Assembly: GCA_009746045.1 (NCBI GenBank)
Contig: RPFO01000310.1
Location: forward strand, 4,464,817 to 4,528,816
Length of the DNA stretch: 64,000 nucleotides
Source of the DNA: Mesostigma viride
Taxonomy: Eukaryota; Streptophyta; Mesostigmatophyceae; Mesostigmatales; Mesostigmataceae
Direction of reading: 5' to 3'
Shown here: piece by piece, positions 1 to 11,142 of the stretch
How positions within the stretch are numbered: the stretch's first letter is position 1
Layout: each line of letters starts with the position of its first letter
Made by a program: the position numbers and the translations under genes
The notes under the pieces: model-generated
Told to the model about the DNA's origin: nothing
Seen by the model: the letters and a program-made list of their open reading frames with translations, nothing else
The model's database searches: none

Positions 1-244
1 CCCGACGTCGCCGTAGGCCAGGAGCTTGGCCCGCTCCGCCCGGTCCGCCGTGTAACCTGCCGCACGAGGGAGGCCCCAGCCACGTGGCTAAGAGCCAAGG
101 GCCGCGCCACCGAAACGTCAATAAGCAGATGCCGGCCACCCCCCTCAAAGTCCAGCACCACGATGTCAGGCCGGTGGTTGGGGGAATAGAAGGCAGCGCC
201 ATCCGCATCCTCGGACCGGATGTTCGCGTGGGGGAAAACCGACC
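1..244 (-). pseudogene. Retroelement C-terminal nuclease-like domain fragment
   Basis: Read on the minus strand this stretch encodes a compact conserved-looking segment: an Arg-Pro-Asp-Ile motif, then a hydrophobic strand, then Leu-Ile-Asp-Val about fifteen residues later, then an Ala/Tyr/Lys-rich helix. The spacing of RPD and the following acidic strand resembles restriction-endonuclease-like (PD-(D/E)XK) domains carried at the end of some protist retroelement polyproteins. A one-base frameshift lies near position 55; the helix (AERAKLLAYGD) continues in another frame, so this is a decayed copy. The piece is cut by the window edge. Assignment rests on motif spacing only; it could also be a piece of an unrelated host gene. 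Confidence 0.35.
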
Positions 245-654
245 GAATCATGGCGAGCACATATCATGGCGACCACATATATATATTAAAATATATAATT
301 ACTTGCATCAAAGTGAAGGCACCCAAGTAAACATAACCAATATAAAGCCACATATATACACATACACACAATTATGCATGTGCACGTTTACATTCTCAGT
401 ATTACATGCAATACATCGATCGTGTCCACAATATCCACCGTATAGAGTATAGCCGAGGGTAGGGCAACCTTGGATTATGTCCAAAACAGTGTTAAAAACA
501 TGTATGTGGATTGATGGTGGGTGTCTTAAAATGTGTAAAATCAGAGTATTCTGAGTGTGTCCGTACGAAAACGTATAATACCGTATTATACCGTATTATA
601 CCGTATTATACATTATACTCCACCGTGACCGTATAACGCGTATAACGTACGATC
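245..654. other. A/T-rich non-coding stretch with short repeats
   Basis: No gene is visible. It holds an ATATATTAAAA-type motif at about 270-335 that recurs near 16405, 22855 and (inverted) 56100, and three tandem copies of the 10-mer CCGTATTATA at 581-610. Similar GTATTATAC strings occur inside both ends of the hAT-like element at 21070-22529, so this could be a remnant of a related element. Confidence 0.5.
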
Positions 655-1640
655 TCACTCTGGTTGCTCGACATAGAGAAACAGATCCCCCGTCAGTACA
701 TCGTTGCCATCTTGGTGGATGCCAACGCGACCCTGCCCGTGGGCCGCGGGGGCTGCATGTATGCGCCGCGCCTAACCGATAGCAATGCCAACACCCCTCT
801 ACTTGAGCAACTGCTCACTGAGGGGGACTTGACTGCTGCCAATACGTTGTTTGCTAAACCACCTGATGCACTAGTGACCTTTGTGGGCCCCATGCGCAGG
901 GCGGCTGGCTCGATGCTCCCTCGGCGGCGATGTGTATGCTTGGACTACATACTTGTGCGCAAGCGCTGGCGCTCTTCCGTCATCGATGCCCGTACGCTGA
1001 CCACCCCCAGTGTCGCATCGGATCATCGCATGGTCACCGCAACCTTGCGCCTACGTCTTCAGGCCCCTGCGCGCCGCCGCCCCCGGCCCCGCCCTGACTG
1101 GACCTGCTTACGCCCCGTCCGTGGGCGCAGGGAGAAGTGGTCAGCGGATGAGATACGCCGCGATGCAATCAGGTCTGCCTTCGTGGACGCGCAACCTTTG
1201 ATGTACCTGGACGCAGATCGCGGTGTAGATCTCACGCCACCCTACGAACTGTTCATGCGATCGGTGGAGCTTGGCTCTAAGCTTCTCCCCGAGCAACCCC
1301 GCGCCCGACCAGCCCCGCTCTACACGTACCTGCGCGACGCCCGGGTGGTTGCCGCCCGGCTGGCGCTAGCGCAGGCCCGCCGCCGCGGGGAGGACCTGTA
1401 CCCGTACCAGGAACGGCTTACTCAAGCATATACTGCCGCACATGCGGAGGAGGTGGAGACACTTGCCGCCGAAATCAATCGCCACACGGCCGCCAACCAG
1501 CACAAGGCGGCCTGGCGCTCTCTCGACCGTCTCACCGGACGCCGGGAAACGCAACGGGCTGACATCCCAGGCACCCCCAGTGAACGCCTTGAGATTTGGT
1601 TCAGCTCCCAGGCCAAACTATCAGGGGCCCCTGGCCCGCC
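655..1640 (+). pseudogene. LINE family A: APE-type endonuclease, 5'-truncated
   Basis: This is the C-terminal half of an apurinic-type endonuclease, the enzyme that nicks target DNA for target-primed reverse transcription. Visible motifs are VDANATLP (the usual GDFN-A motif), DYILVRK about 90 residues later, and the catalytic SDH motif in VASDHRMV. The first half of the domain is missing, so the element is 5'-truncated at about 655. After SDH comes an Arg/Pro-rich linker and an alpha-helical stretch that leads to the reverse transcriptase. The frame used here (664-1737) is left by a frameshift at about 1620, after which the linker continues in the frame of 1596-2102. Confidence 0.8.
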
Positions 1641-2969
1641 CCCCCGCTTGACCCCGCTGCCGCTGCACGCCCTGCGGCCAGCCGAGGCGGCCCCATTGAG
1701 CCCCCGCAGGCGCCCACCAGCGAGACGGACTACCTAGTCCCACCGCTCTCCGGCCCCTTGGTGGACGGCCCCCACGACGAGTGGACTCCCCAGGAATGGG
1801 CTGCTGCCATCTCCACCCTCCGCAATGATGCTGCCATGGGAGTGGACAATATTTCCCCGGAGGTGGTTAAGATGCCTGAGCTTGAGCCTTTCCTCCGGGG
1901 TGTTTGCAACCGGATTCTACGAGATGGCCTCCCCCCGCCGACGTATTGGAAGACCGCTGTCCGGGTCATGCTGTACAAGGGCAAGGGGCCCGCCACGGAT
2001 ACCGGCAACTACCGCGGCGTATGCCTCCAAAGCTGCGTGCTGAAAGTCTTCATGCGTCTCCTGCTGAACCGCATGCGCGCGCCAGCCTCGATCCCCACCT
2101 AGGTGAGTCCCAGATGGGCTTCCGTGTTGGTCGCAATTGTGTTATGGTCACTATTACCGCGCGCCGCCTGATCGAGGAAGTGGGCCGCCTGGCCCCCGGC
2201 CTCTTGCCATTGCTATTGATCTTCGTGGATTACACCAAGGCATTCGATACGGTTATATGGGACGCCCTGTGGGTGGTCCTTCACCTGTTCCGTGTCCCAT
2301 CGTACATCGTTGAGATCATCCGCCAGTTCTATGAAGGGTCCCAAGCCCAGGTCCGTACCGCCGACGGCGTCACTCCGGCGTTTCCCCTGCACACCGGGGT
2401 GTGGCAGGGCTGTGTGCTTTCCCCATATCTATTCATCATTATGGTGGACTATATTATGCGGCGTGCACAAGCCCGCTTCGCCCGGGTGGAGGGGCGCCCG
2501 CCGGGGATCGAGGTCACGGAGTACGCCAGCTACGGCGGGGTTGACCCACCCTACCGCCTGAGCGATCTGATCTACGCTGATGACACGACACTCGTGGAAA
2601 CCCCAGAGTCAGCCCAACTGTGGCTAGACAGCTTATCACTGGAAGCGCGGGCGGTGGGGCTTATGATCAGCAAGAAAACGGAGGTCATGGCCATCGGCTT
2701 CCCTGCATGCTGGGATAGCCCCATGCACCCACCCTCCTCTTGCTAGACGGCAGCCCCGTCCCCCCGGCGACTCGCTTCAAGCTCCTTGGCAGCTGGCTTC
2801 CCTCCACGGCCGACGACATCAACACCCGCATTGGCCAGGCCTGGGCGGCCCTCCGCCGCCTCGACAGGTTCTGGACCTGTCGCTACCTGAGTGAGCGCCG
2901 CAAGCGCATTCTGTTCAAGGCCCTTGTCCTCAGCATCCTCCTTTATGGCTGCGAGGCGTGGACCCTGGA
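1641..2969 (+). pseudogene. LINE family A: reverse transcriptase (interrupted)
   Basis: Non-LTR reverse transcriptase. In order: fingers segment with YKGKGPATDTGNYRGV, MGFRVGRN, palm motif A in [21 protein letters not shown], the catalytic YADDT, then LLGSWLP and the thumb region ending in CEAWTLE. The coding frame shifts at about 2080 and about 2730, so it cannot make one protein. At 2969 it is cut by an LTR retrotransposon and resumes at 11752. The undisrupted sequence around that site is seen in a second family A copy at 15328-16266 on the minus strand. Confidence 0.9.
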
Positions 2970-3646
2970 GTTAATATTGCTGTTACGTCCAAGCTCTAAA
3001 AGAGAAGAAAGGGCTGGAGTTAATATTGCCTGGCAAGCAATATTATTCTACTAAGCTACTTGGCTTGTAGAGATTCTACTTCCGGTTACTACAATCCAGA
3101 AACGGGTTCATTCTGATGAGTATTGCTCGAGATATGAGCAAGATACTGTTCTACTACATTCTACTTGGATTCGGTGATTCTACGGTGGTTCTTCAAGTGA
3201 CGCGTGGCATACGACGTCTTGTCACAGTGTACGATAGGACATTTAGTCTCCGACACTGCGGTCTATTCAATGCTATTGATTAGACGTAACAAATAGTGAC
3301 AGGACTTGTGCGACAGGACACTGATGTGACTATTTATGGATAACAAGTCGAGATCTGCTGGTCCAGAGTGAAGGACAGCAATATTGTGAGATGATCTGTC
3401 CTATCAGTCATCTGGATGTGACTGCGTCACAATTAGTATATAACGAGCAGGACGCTGCCACTTGGTAGCACCACTTTCCCTGCACCTGTGTCCTCGCACC
3501 TTCGGCGACGGTTCTCACGTGCCTCGTGCGTTCTGTGCTGGTAGCCATAACCAGCAACGTAAACCTATTGATTAATATAACTACTTCCTCTGTAGATATT
3601 AATCAGTGCAGGCTGAACCACAGTTCAGCCACAGTTTCGTTAACTC
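2970..3646 (+). repeat. 5' LTR
   Basis: 677 bp, matching 11075-11751 from first to last base by visual comparison. Near its start it holds a second copy of the polypurine-plus-LTR-start string, so the LTR begins with an internal tandem duplication (see 11045-11142). Confidence 0.9.
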
Positions 3647-5101
3647 GAATTACAAGCGAGTTCATGATCTACTGATTACGGCATTGATTTCTGGTGTCGT
3701 CAAAATTTACGGTGTTGTTTCCATTATAATATGGGAAGCACGCGTGAATTTCGTGAACCATCTCTGGAGGCGCGGTGGATCCTTCGTCAAGCCTCGATTT
3801 CAACGTCAGCGGAGCATTGGTCGAATTTGTTATCTCGAAGGTCGTCGGCAAGCATCTACGTACGTCGAATCGGCCTGCAGCAGGATGCGCCATATAATAT
3901 GAACGATAAGTTGCGCGTGCAGTGGATTTCAGTTTTATGATCTGAATTTTACGGGAATGTTGTAGCGGACTTTTGTATTCCGTTTCTGGCCTGATTTTGT
4001 GCACGGACTTCGCAATAAAAGCTTTGGATTTTATCGTTTCAGAGCCGGGATGTTGTGCTGCGAAACTGGGTTGTGGTTTCGTGAAAATATGTTGTAGTAA
4101 TTACGTATGCTATACGAAAAACGTAGTTACGAATATGGAGTCCGTGGGGCCTGGTCCAGATTTGTTGCGATTCTGCGAATGTAATACGAAGTTTGTTTCG
4201 TGCCAGAATTGCGCAATTAGTTCAATATTTTATGTTGGCTGCTGCATATGCGCAGTTGCGATGGAAGCATTGATACGAAAAATTATATATAATTTCGTAT
4301 GCAGCGGAATTAAGTGTTGTCGCTGCGACAACATTGGCATTGCCAGCAGGGCATGTCGGATATATTTTGTCCTATATATGTCGATGATGATTATACCAAC
4401 TGGTGTATGCTGTATAAATTTTCTTGTGCAGAACAAGCTCATGCTAATTAATGCATTTGCATTATATTAATGCTGCATGTTAATGACTTGTTTGCAAGGT
4501 CAATATTGAAGGCGAAAGCGTGGCTGGGTCGCCCGCGCAGTCGCAGCAAGCGAACTGTATCGCTGAAGGCAAATGAAGCGCTGATTGCAAGCGGCTGCGA
4601 GTGCTGAAGTGATCGGGCAGCTGCGAATGTCGCCAGCGATCTGGAAAGAGCACGAGTATCGCTGTCAAGAGCGGGAGAGAGCACAAATGTCGCAAGCGGC
4701 TGTCAGAATTTGTCGCCATCGACAATGAAAGTCTTCAAGGCAGCTGCTGAGCGTCACTGTTGGGAGCGAAGGCTTCACCAGTGAGCAGTCGCCCCGGGCG
4801 CGAGTGTCGCAAACGACTGAATGCTATACGCAACAACAAGTGGAGTTACTGTTGATACCTTTGTTGCATGAAGTGCAGCCTGGCGTGAAGGCGCACTTGC
4901 AAGCAAGGTTGTGATTTATTTGATAATCACTTCAACAGGGTAGGTGCCCAGTGGGGAGCACCTGGATCTGCGGTGCAGCGCAGGGTAACATGTTATTTCT
5001 GCCATGCAAACAGGGTCATATTGCCCTCTTTGGCATTGGCAAGTGAACCGAGGTGGGTATATTACTTTAACCCAACCTGACGGATTCTGCCTTCCCTGGG
5101 C
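3647..5101 (+). other. LTR element leader region, no recognisable gag
   Basis: Between the 5' LTR and the integrase frame I find no gag or zinc-knuckle motif. The first half is A/T-rich, the second half G/C-richer. No match to a usual initiator-tRNA primer binding site is evident directly after the LTR. One open frame, 3973-4470, is described separately. Confidence 0.5.
3973..4470 (+). other. Cysteine-rich open frame in LTR element leader
   Basis: 165 codons without a stop, strikingly rich in Cys (pairs such as CC, CNxC and CxxC) with hydrophobic stretches, in A/T-rich DNA. It has no retroviral CCHC spacing (Cx2Cx4Hx4C) that I can find, so it is not a clear nucleocapsid. It may be a chance frame in TGT/TGC-rich sequence, or a derived gag. 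Confidence 0.2.
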
Positions 5102-6026
5102 TTGCTAGGGTCCGCCAGGGAGGGGGCTAAGAGTGACCCCCCCATTACTCTGGATGAATTTGAGTTGCTCCCTGCACAGGTTGAGAGTCTCCCTGCACAG
5201 GTTGAGAGTGCATCCATGGAGGAAGAACACAATGGGGTAGTGACTGGGTCTTCCCACGTCACCATGGTGAAAGCAGTTACCACAAGGCAACAACGTTCCC
5301 ACATGGCTCTTGGAGGTAGTTTGCGTACTCCTTCAATGTTGGAGCGTGGAAGTCCTGCCTTAGGGCAGGAAGCTCCTCTAGAGGAGGAGGGTGAGGCTGA
5401 TGGCCTGAATGATGCAATGGGGAGCATGGTTGTAAGTGAGCGTGCTGTTCCTAGCACCTCACCTGTATTTAATAAAATGTCTCTTGTGTCAAACATTGCA
5501 TTGAGATTGCATCACATGTTTGGTCATGCTGCCCAGGCACTCCAGTTTGCAAGGAGGCTGGGAGGGACATCTTTGTTTAATGCAGTAAAACAGGTTGCTG
5601 AGGCTTGTTCCTGTAGGCTGGTTGCTCCCAAGCCTAAGAAGTCTCATGTCAGACAACCTGTGTTGCAGCCTGGATATGTACAATGTGATATCCAAGAAAT
5701 CAGGAAACTGATTTTGTTGGTTGGTGTTGATAGATATACCAAGTACAAGGTGCTGGAGCTGTTGCAAGACAAGTCTAAGCCATGTTTGGTGGCTGGGCTC
5801 CAGGCTATCAGATCCAGAATGAAACCAGTGATCCAGCTGCAGTGTGATTTAGAATTTGAGTGCTGCATGGGGAATGAAGACCTCCCTGAGTTATTTACTG
5901 TACACAGGGAGTCCCATGGCAGTCAAGGCGTGGTGGAGAGGACAATCAGAGAACTCAAGACTATTCTGCTGACGGAGAAGAAGATTCCAAGATTGGTTCC
6001 AGCTATTATCAAGACGGCCTGGTTAA
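5102..6026 (+). pseudogene. Copia-like gag-pre-integrase and integrase core
   Basis: The frame is open from 5102 (first ATG in a good context near 5216) and runs to the insertion at 6027. About 60% along lies the gag-pre-integrase zinc-binding pattern (HHMFGH, then CSC). It is followed by the integrase core: first Asp in VQCDIQ, a VGVDRYTKY strand, second Asp in LQCDLE, and the catalytic Glu in QGVVERTIREL, which matches the copia NGVxER pattern. The role would be insertion of the cDNA into the genome. The frame continues at 7729 if the TTAA-flanked insert is ignored. Confidence 0.75.
6023..6026. repeat. TTAA target duplication, left
   Basis: Left copy of the TTAA duplication of the element at 6027-7724; the partner is at 7725-7728. 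Confidence 0.8.
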
Positions 6027-7724
6027 CCCCTAAATGGTCTTGCTGCCGATTTTCCGCCAAAAAGTGACTTACAGCCGATTTGTCGGCACCTACTCGGGGG
6101 AGCAGTTTGCGAGAATACTATTGGGAATTAGGAAACGTTTAGCTGAGAAGAATGAAAGTTTATAAGTTTCTCCAGAACATGATACTAGGGTTTGCTATAT
6201 TTTGACCAAGTTTAACAGGTGTTCCAGACCGTCAAAGTACAAGGGGTCAGGGTACTTTTTCACGTACAACGTGCATTCCGGAAAACGATGACCTGGCCAT
6301 GGCGGCTTGCGCCCACGCATGGCATTTACGTTTGCGTTCGAATTTTCTGGCCAAACTTAGGATATTGATTTAATACGTCCTAAAGATCATACAGGCCAAT
6401 TTTTGGTTCGCGGGAATGCCATTTGATAGGTGTCGGCAGCGTTCTTGCTGGAAAAAACTGCGATCAGGCCGGACGATAGAAACGTTGACAGCAATACCTT
6501 TCCGGCGTATTTTAAAGGATATATCGGTTTCTTTGTACTTTTTATGATACATATTAGTCGTAAACGTGCAAGGGTGGCCAGAAATCGCCGAATCCAGCGA
6601 CCATGCTGCACAACTTTGGTGTGCCGAAATGCGCCATTTTGCGGCCACCGCCTGGGCCAAGGTAACGCCATCCATGCCTGGTAAAGCTTAAGCATCGTTT
6701 TCCTATCGATGTTTGACGTTTATATATACGTTCTAGCTTGTGTAGCACATTCTTTTTGCATTATTCATGCTCTTTCTTGACCCTGGCCTGGCCCCTTTCT
6801 AAAACACCCTTCTTAGATGCTTCCCTCAGTCAGTTGACCTGCCACAGGGTGATGGTGATAAGTTTTAGAGGCTGTATGGGTTTGAATACCTCCATATATG
6901 TTTGTTATACATTTCCCACACACATATTGCATGAGTGTGAGGCAGTTGGCTGGTCTCTGGGGCATCATCAAGCATGTAACCGGTGAGTAGAAGCTTCCCA
7001 TTGTCAGCATGTGCCACCAGGTGTGCTGGCCATCACCTGGAAAGCTATAGCAGCTTAGGCCTAGTTTATCCTTGCTAGGGCAGGCTGAAATAGGCTTAAA
7101 ATCACTAGTTTGTTGGTGGCTGCCTCCTAGAATGCATGCCTTGCGTAGGGTATCCGTACCACGTTACCTACGTGCATGGACAAGGTGGCACCTGCACATA
7201 GGTGCCATGTAAGGGCAGTGTGATGATGCAGTTATGTTTCCCCATCATTGTGGAAGGGAAATGTATTGTTTGGCATGGTTGGGGGCCATATTAGTAGGTA
7301 TTAGTAGGTAGTATGCCCACTCCTACCCCTTGGTTGCTTTTTACCAACGGTACCCCTATGGGCTGTACTGGGTGTAACTGCTGGTATACCCACCCAAATG
7401 ATGACCCCAATGGCTCAAACTGTTCAGCAACTAATTGTTTATCATCCCTGAAGTGGTAGGTGCCTAGCTCTTACAACATAATTCAAAATGCACATTCTAC
7501 CAAAAATGAAAACGCTCGTCTTGACCCCCCTGACTTTGACGGCAGTTATACATGGCCTACGATGAATATATGTGAGGTTGTGATATATCATGGCTTAGGG
7601 CAACTCATGGACATTCTTGCCCCCCAAGGACAGCCATTGGATATTGCTAGGTTGTACAGGGGCTGGTTTACAAAATAGGTGAGTTACTGCCGATTTATCG
7701 GCAGCATTTCCGCCCATTTAGGGG
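6027..7724. mobile_element. piggyBac-like non-autonomous DNA transposon
   Basis: 1698 bp bounded by terminal inverted repeats CCCCTAAATGG / CCATTTAGGGG and flanked on both sides by TTAA (6023-6026, 7725-7728), the target duplication of piggyBac transposons. Each end also has a subterminal palindrome, GCCGATTTGTCGGC at 6074-6087 and GCCGATTTATCGGC at 7689-7702. No transposase is recognisable inside, so it must be mobilised in trans. Removal with one TTAA would rejoin the host pol frame exactly. Confidence 0.8.
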
Positions 7725-7728
7725 TTAA

Positions 7729-9854
7729 GGTCAGTTGAGGACAGATTGAATGTCAGGGCATCCATGTATGTTGGAGAGGTCCCTGTGACTCCATTATCAT
7801 TGCATCTTCGGGAGCTCCCTACTGAGGTTGAGCAAGCCTGGAAAGATAGCCTTATGTTCAAGTTTGCCAAGTTGAGGCAGAAAGACAAGGGCTGGAGTGT
7901 TCTGAAACCTGTTGTTGGCCAGAGGGTAATTGTGTGGAAAGAGCCCAAGCTTGCAGGCAAGCGTGGTAGCTGGCACCCTGGAGTAGTGACCAAGGTGGAA
8001 CTAGCTGGGCACAAGTGCTGGGTGAAGATGGAGGATCCTCCCCAGAATGTGCACCGTCTGTCGTGGTCATATGTACGTCTAAGGGGTGCTGAAGCAGAGG
8101 CAGTAGCTCCTGATGTGACAACCTTGCCAGTTGGTCATGACGTCATCCCTGATCATCACGTTCAAGCTGGAAGTAATCCCCGGGTAAGTCCTGGCCAGAC
8201 CCCTGGATCGGTTAACTTTCCATCCTTAGGACAGGCAGATGTGGTCCCCTCTAGCCTCACTAAGCATAGAGGTGTGGGCCTGAAAGATGTGGTGCTGGCT
8301 ATGCAAAAAGCCAAGCAAGGACCTCGGGTGTCCAAGCTCAGCCAGTTGGAGGAGTCCGAGGATGCTGTCCTAGAGGTAGATACCAATGCTGAGGTTTCTG
8401 TTATGGGATCTCAACATACAGGTCAACGGCAGGTGCTTTCGCCTAGTTGTGCTTGGGTGTCTGACTTTAGTGGCAGGACACACATTATGGTATTGGGAGA
8501 GGTGCTGGTACCCTTCATGGGTGAGAATGTCACATTTCTTGTGCTTGAAGATTATGATGGCCCTATCATCTTGGGTCAAAATTTTCTGAGCTCTCCTCGA
8601 ATTGTTGTGGCATCTGATAAGCTGAGAAAGTTTGGCTGGGGTAGCATACCCTTGGTCAATTTTAAAACCTCCCTTGCCAGTGTATTTAGTTCTGTGAAAG
8701 CGATCAAGAATGTGCAGTGGCCTGAGAATCAGATTCCTGTGGCTTCCAGTCTTGTGATGCCAGCTGCTCTTCACCCTAGCAGTATTGGTATTACTAAGAG
8801 ATCACTGGCTGCTCATTCTCCTCTTAGCTATGATCAGCTTGTCCAGGAAATGAGTTCTCCTCTAATGTTTGAGGCCTGGAGGCTAGCATTTGCCAAGGCT
8901 CTAGAGGAGTGGTTGCAGTTTGACTGCTGTCAGCCTGTGAATGAAGTTCCCCCATACAGTACACGGTTGAAGCTCAGATTCGTCATCAAGCGGAAGGAGG
9001 TGGAGGGGGTGTCTGTTCCCCATGTGCGTCCAGTTCTCAATGAATACCGTGGTACTGGGGATCTTCTGGGCGAGGAGTTGTATACACCTGGGATGCTACA
9101 TGATACATGGCGTATTTTATTGTGCCTGTATGTCGGTATGCTGAACCAGGGTGCTGATATGTCTTCAGTTCTGCTAGATTTCAAGAGAGCATTTCTGAAG
9201 GGTGATCCCAGTGTGGCTCAGCAGGTGTGGCATTGTGAAACTCCATTTCATGTGCCAGTTCCTGTAGCCTGGCAGGCAGAGCTCCAGTCTAGCTACCTGC
9301 TGATTCTGAAGGGTCTAGAAGGTCTCAGGTCCAGTCCCATCATTTGGAGGCTCACCTTGGAAGACTTCTTGACTAAACACTGTGGGTTGAAGGTGTCATC
9401 TGTGGACCCATGTTTATTGCTGGGTAGGTGGCATGATTTACCTGTGTATGCTAGCCTGCATGGTGATGACTTGCACTTGATTGCTCCCACTAAGTGGTTG
9501 AGTCAGTTTGTGCCCATCATTAATGATGCATTTCCTTTGGGAAAAGAATTGTGGCAGAAGCCTGGAGAGGCTGTCACGTTCTGTGGAATGCAGGCTACAT
9601 TGGTTCAGGAGGGGAGTCAGTGGCTGATTAAGCTGCAGGCGGGCAATGACTACAAGAGTACCATTCTTCAATCTGTTCCAGAGGTCATGACGTCATCCAT
9701 TGCACCTGAGCTGAAAGGCAAGTTGGCCTGGTATGGCAGCATTTGTGGGCCTGACATGATGGTCCATAGCAGATCCCCTGATGATGTGCTAATCCTGGAG
9801 GAGCCTTCCCAGATTATTGCACATGTCTCCTGGTATTACTTTAGCTGGGATTGA
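7729..9854 (+). pseudogene. Copia-like pol: IN C-terminus, protease-like, RT
   Basis: Long open frame continuing the integrase frame. Residues are counted from 7746. Residues 55-115 form the integrase C-terminal beta-rich region (GQRVIVWK, WHPGVVTKVE). Residues about 209-285 look like a retropepsin: VDTNAEVSVM in place of VDTGA, and PIILGQNFL in place of the usual ILGxDFL. Residues about 380-610 are a copia-type reverse transcriptase, with LLDFKRAFLKGD, LKGLEGLRSSP and LHGDDLHLIA, where LHGDD replaces the usual YVDD. The frame ends at 9854; RNase H lies in another frame. A protease between integrase and RT is not the normal copia order. Confidence 0.75.
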
Positions 9855-10290
9855 TTTGTCTTTGCCATTTTCCTTGGATATCTATGTTGATAGCTCCATG
9901 GATAGCAGGCAAGTTTCTAAGGTCAGAGGCAGGTCAGCTGGCTTGTTTGTGCTTCAGCAACATAGGCCTAGTCTTGTGGCCTGGTACAGTCGTCTTCAAA
10001 GAAGGGTTGCTGTGAGTTCAGATGTCTCTGAGTGCAGAGCCATTTGTGAAGGGATTCAGTCCAGTTTGTACATCAAGGAGCTGTTGCTAGCTATGGCTTC
10101 AGTGACTCCTCATACTCTTCAGCTGGAGACCTTGATCCTTTCAGATAACATGGGCATGGTCCAGTTTGTGCACAAGCAGTTGGCCAGAAGCAGAGATCTG
10201 GATTATCTCCTGTTGAAGGAGTTGGCAGGTCTGGTGGATATTCAACATCTTCCAGGTTCTGAGAATCCTGCTGATGCCTTGACCAATTAG
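9820..10290 (+). pseudogene. Copia-like RNase H domain
   Basis: This frame overlaps the end of the RT frame by about 35 bp and encodes the RNase H that removes RNA from the RNA-DNA hybrid. Acidic active-site positions are visible in DIYVDSSMD, SECRAI and LSDNMG, and the end has the copia-typical LPGSENPADALTN, followed by a TAG stop. Overlap in a different frame could mean an indel or translational frameshifting; the near-perfect LTRs argue the event is young. Confidence 0.75.
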
Positions 10291-10579
10291 TTGCCTCACA
10301 AGTCTGCTGAGCAATATAAGCTTCTTTACAAGCTGATGAGCTCCTCTGTGTGAGTTGAGCAATTCCACTTGGAGCTTTGAGTTTGGTGACTGATTGGGTG
10401 AGAAGAGCTAACATAGAGCTGGGCTCTGTTATGCTGAGAGCTGTGATGCTCTGAGGGCAGTAATGCTCTGTGTACATATGTGTATAATACTGTATTCTAT
10501 GTAATGCTCAGTCATAGAGCATGATGTTGGTTGGGGGTTTGTCCTCAGTTTGAGGTTTGTCTCAACCAAAGGGATTTTA

Positions 10580-10603
10580 TAGGGCAGGGTTCGATTCCCT
10601 GGG
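10580..10603 (+). other. tRNA T-arm-like hairpin
   Basis: CAGGG-TTCGATT-CCCTG is a five-pair stem with a seven-base loop and a consensus Pol III B box. No matching acceptor stem or anticodon arm is found upstream, so it is not a complete tRNA gene. It lies between RNase H and the polypurine tract of the LTR element. Confidence 0.35.
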
Positions 10604-11044
10604 GCTGCTTAGGCGGATTTTCCCGGATTGGCTGGCCCATCAACCTTGCTGGTGAGGTGGCGACAGGTCCCCCTAGTTTTGTCCCAGACAGAGGAAGGTA
10701 GTTTGTCATGTGCTTAATATATTTTGTGATGTGCTATTTCTCAGTCCATGGTGGGCGCCAGTTCTGATAACTATCAATGTCTACCTGATAAGGTCTTGTG
10801 GGTAACTTGTGGGGTTCCAATCAGGAGCCATTATGGTGGTGATTCCATTTTGGTCATTATTCTGGTTAGCCACAAGCTGCTACTCCAAACACTTGGCTTT
10901 CTACTTCCAGTGGATAGGGAATTCATTGTAATTCGTCATGGCTGAGATGTGTTGTGATTTGGTGCTTGATTAATCCCGAGCAGAGACTACAGAGAGCTGG
11001 GAGGGATGTCAAGTGCTATGCATGTTGTTTCTATATATGTGTTG

Positions 11045-11142
11045 CCAAGCTCTAAAAGAGAAGAAAGGGCTGGAGTTAATATTGCTGTTACGTCCAAGCT
11101 CTAAAAGAGAAGAAAGGGCTGGAGTTAATATTGCCTGGCAAG
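11045..11142 (+). repeat. Polypurine tract and tandem duplication at 3' LTR border
   Basis: A 49-bp unit starting CCAAGCTCTAAAAGAG and including the purine run AAAAGAGAAGAAAGGG occurs at 11045-11093 and again, nearly complete, from 11094. The first purine run sits directly before the LTR start at 11075 and is the likely plus-strand primer. The second lies inside the LTR, and the 5' LTR has the same internal copy. Confidence 0.7.
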
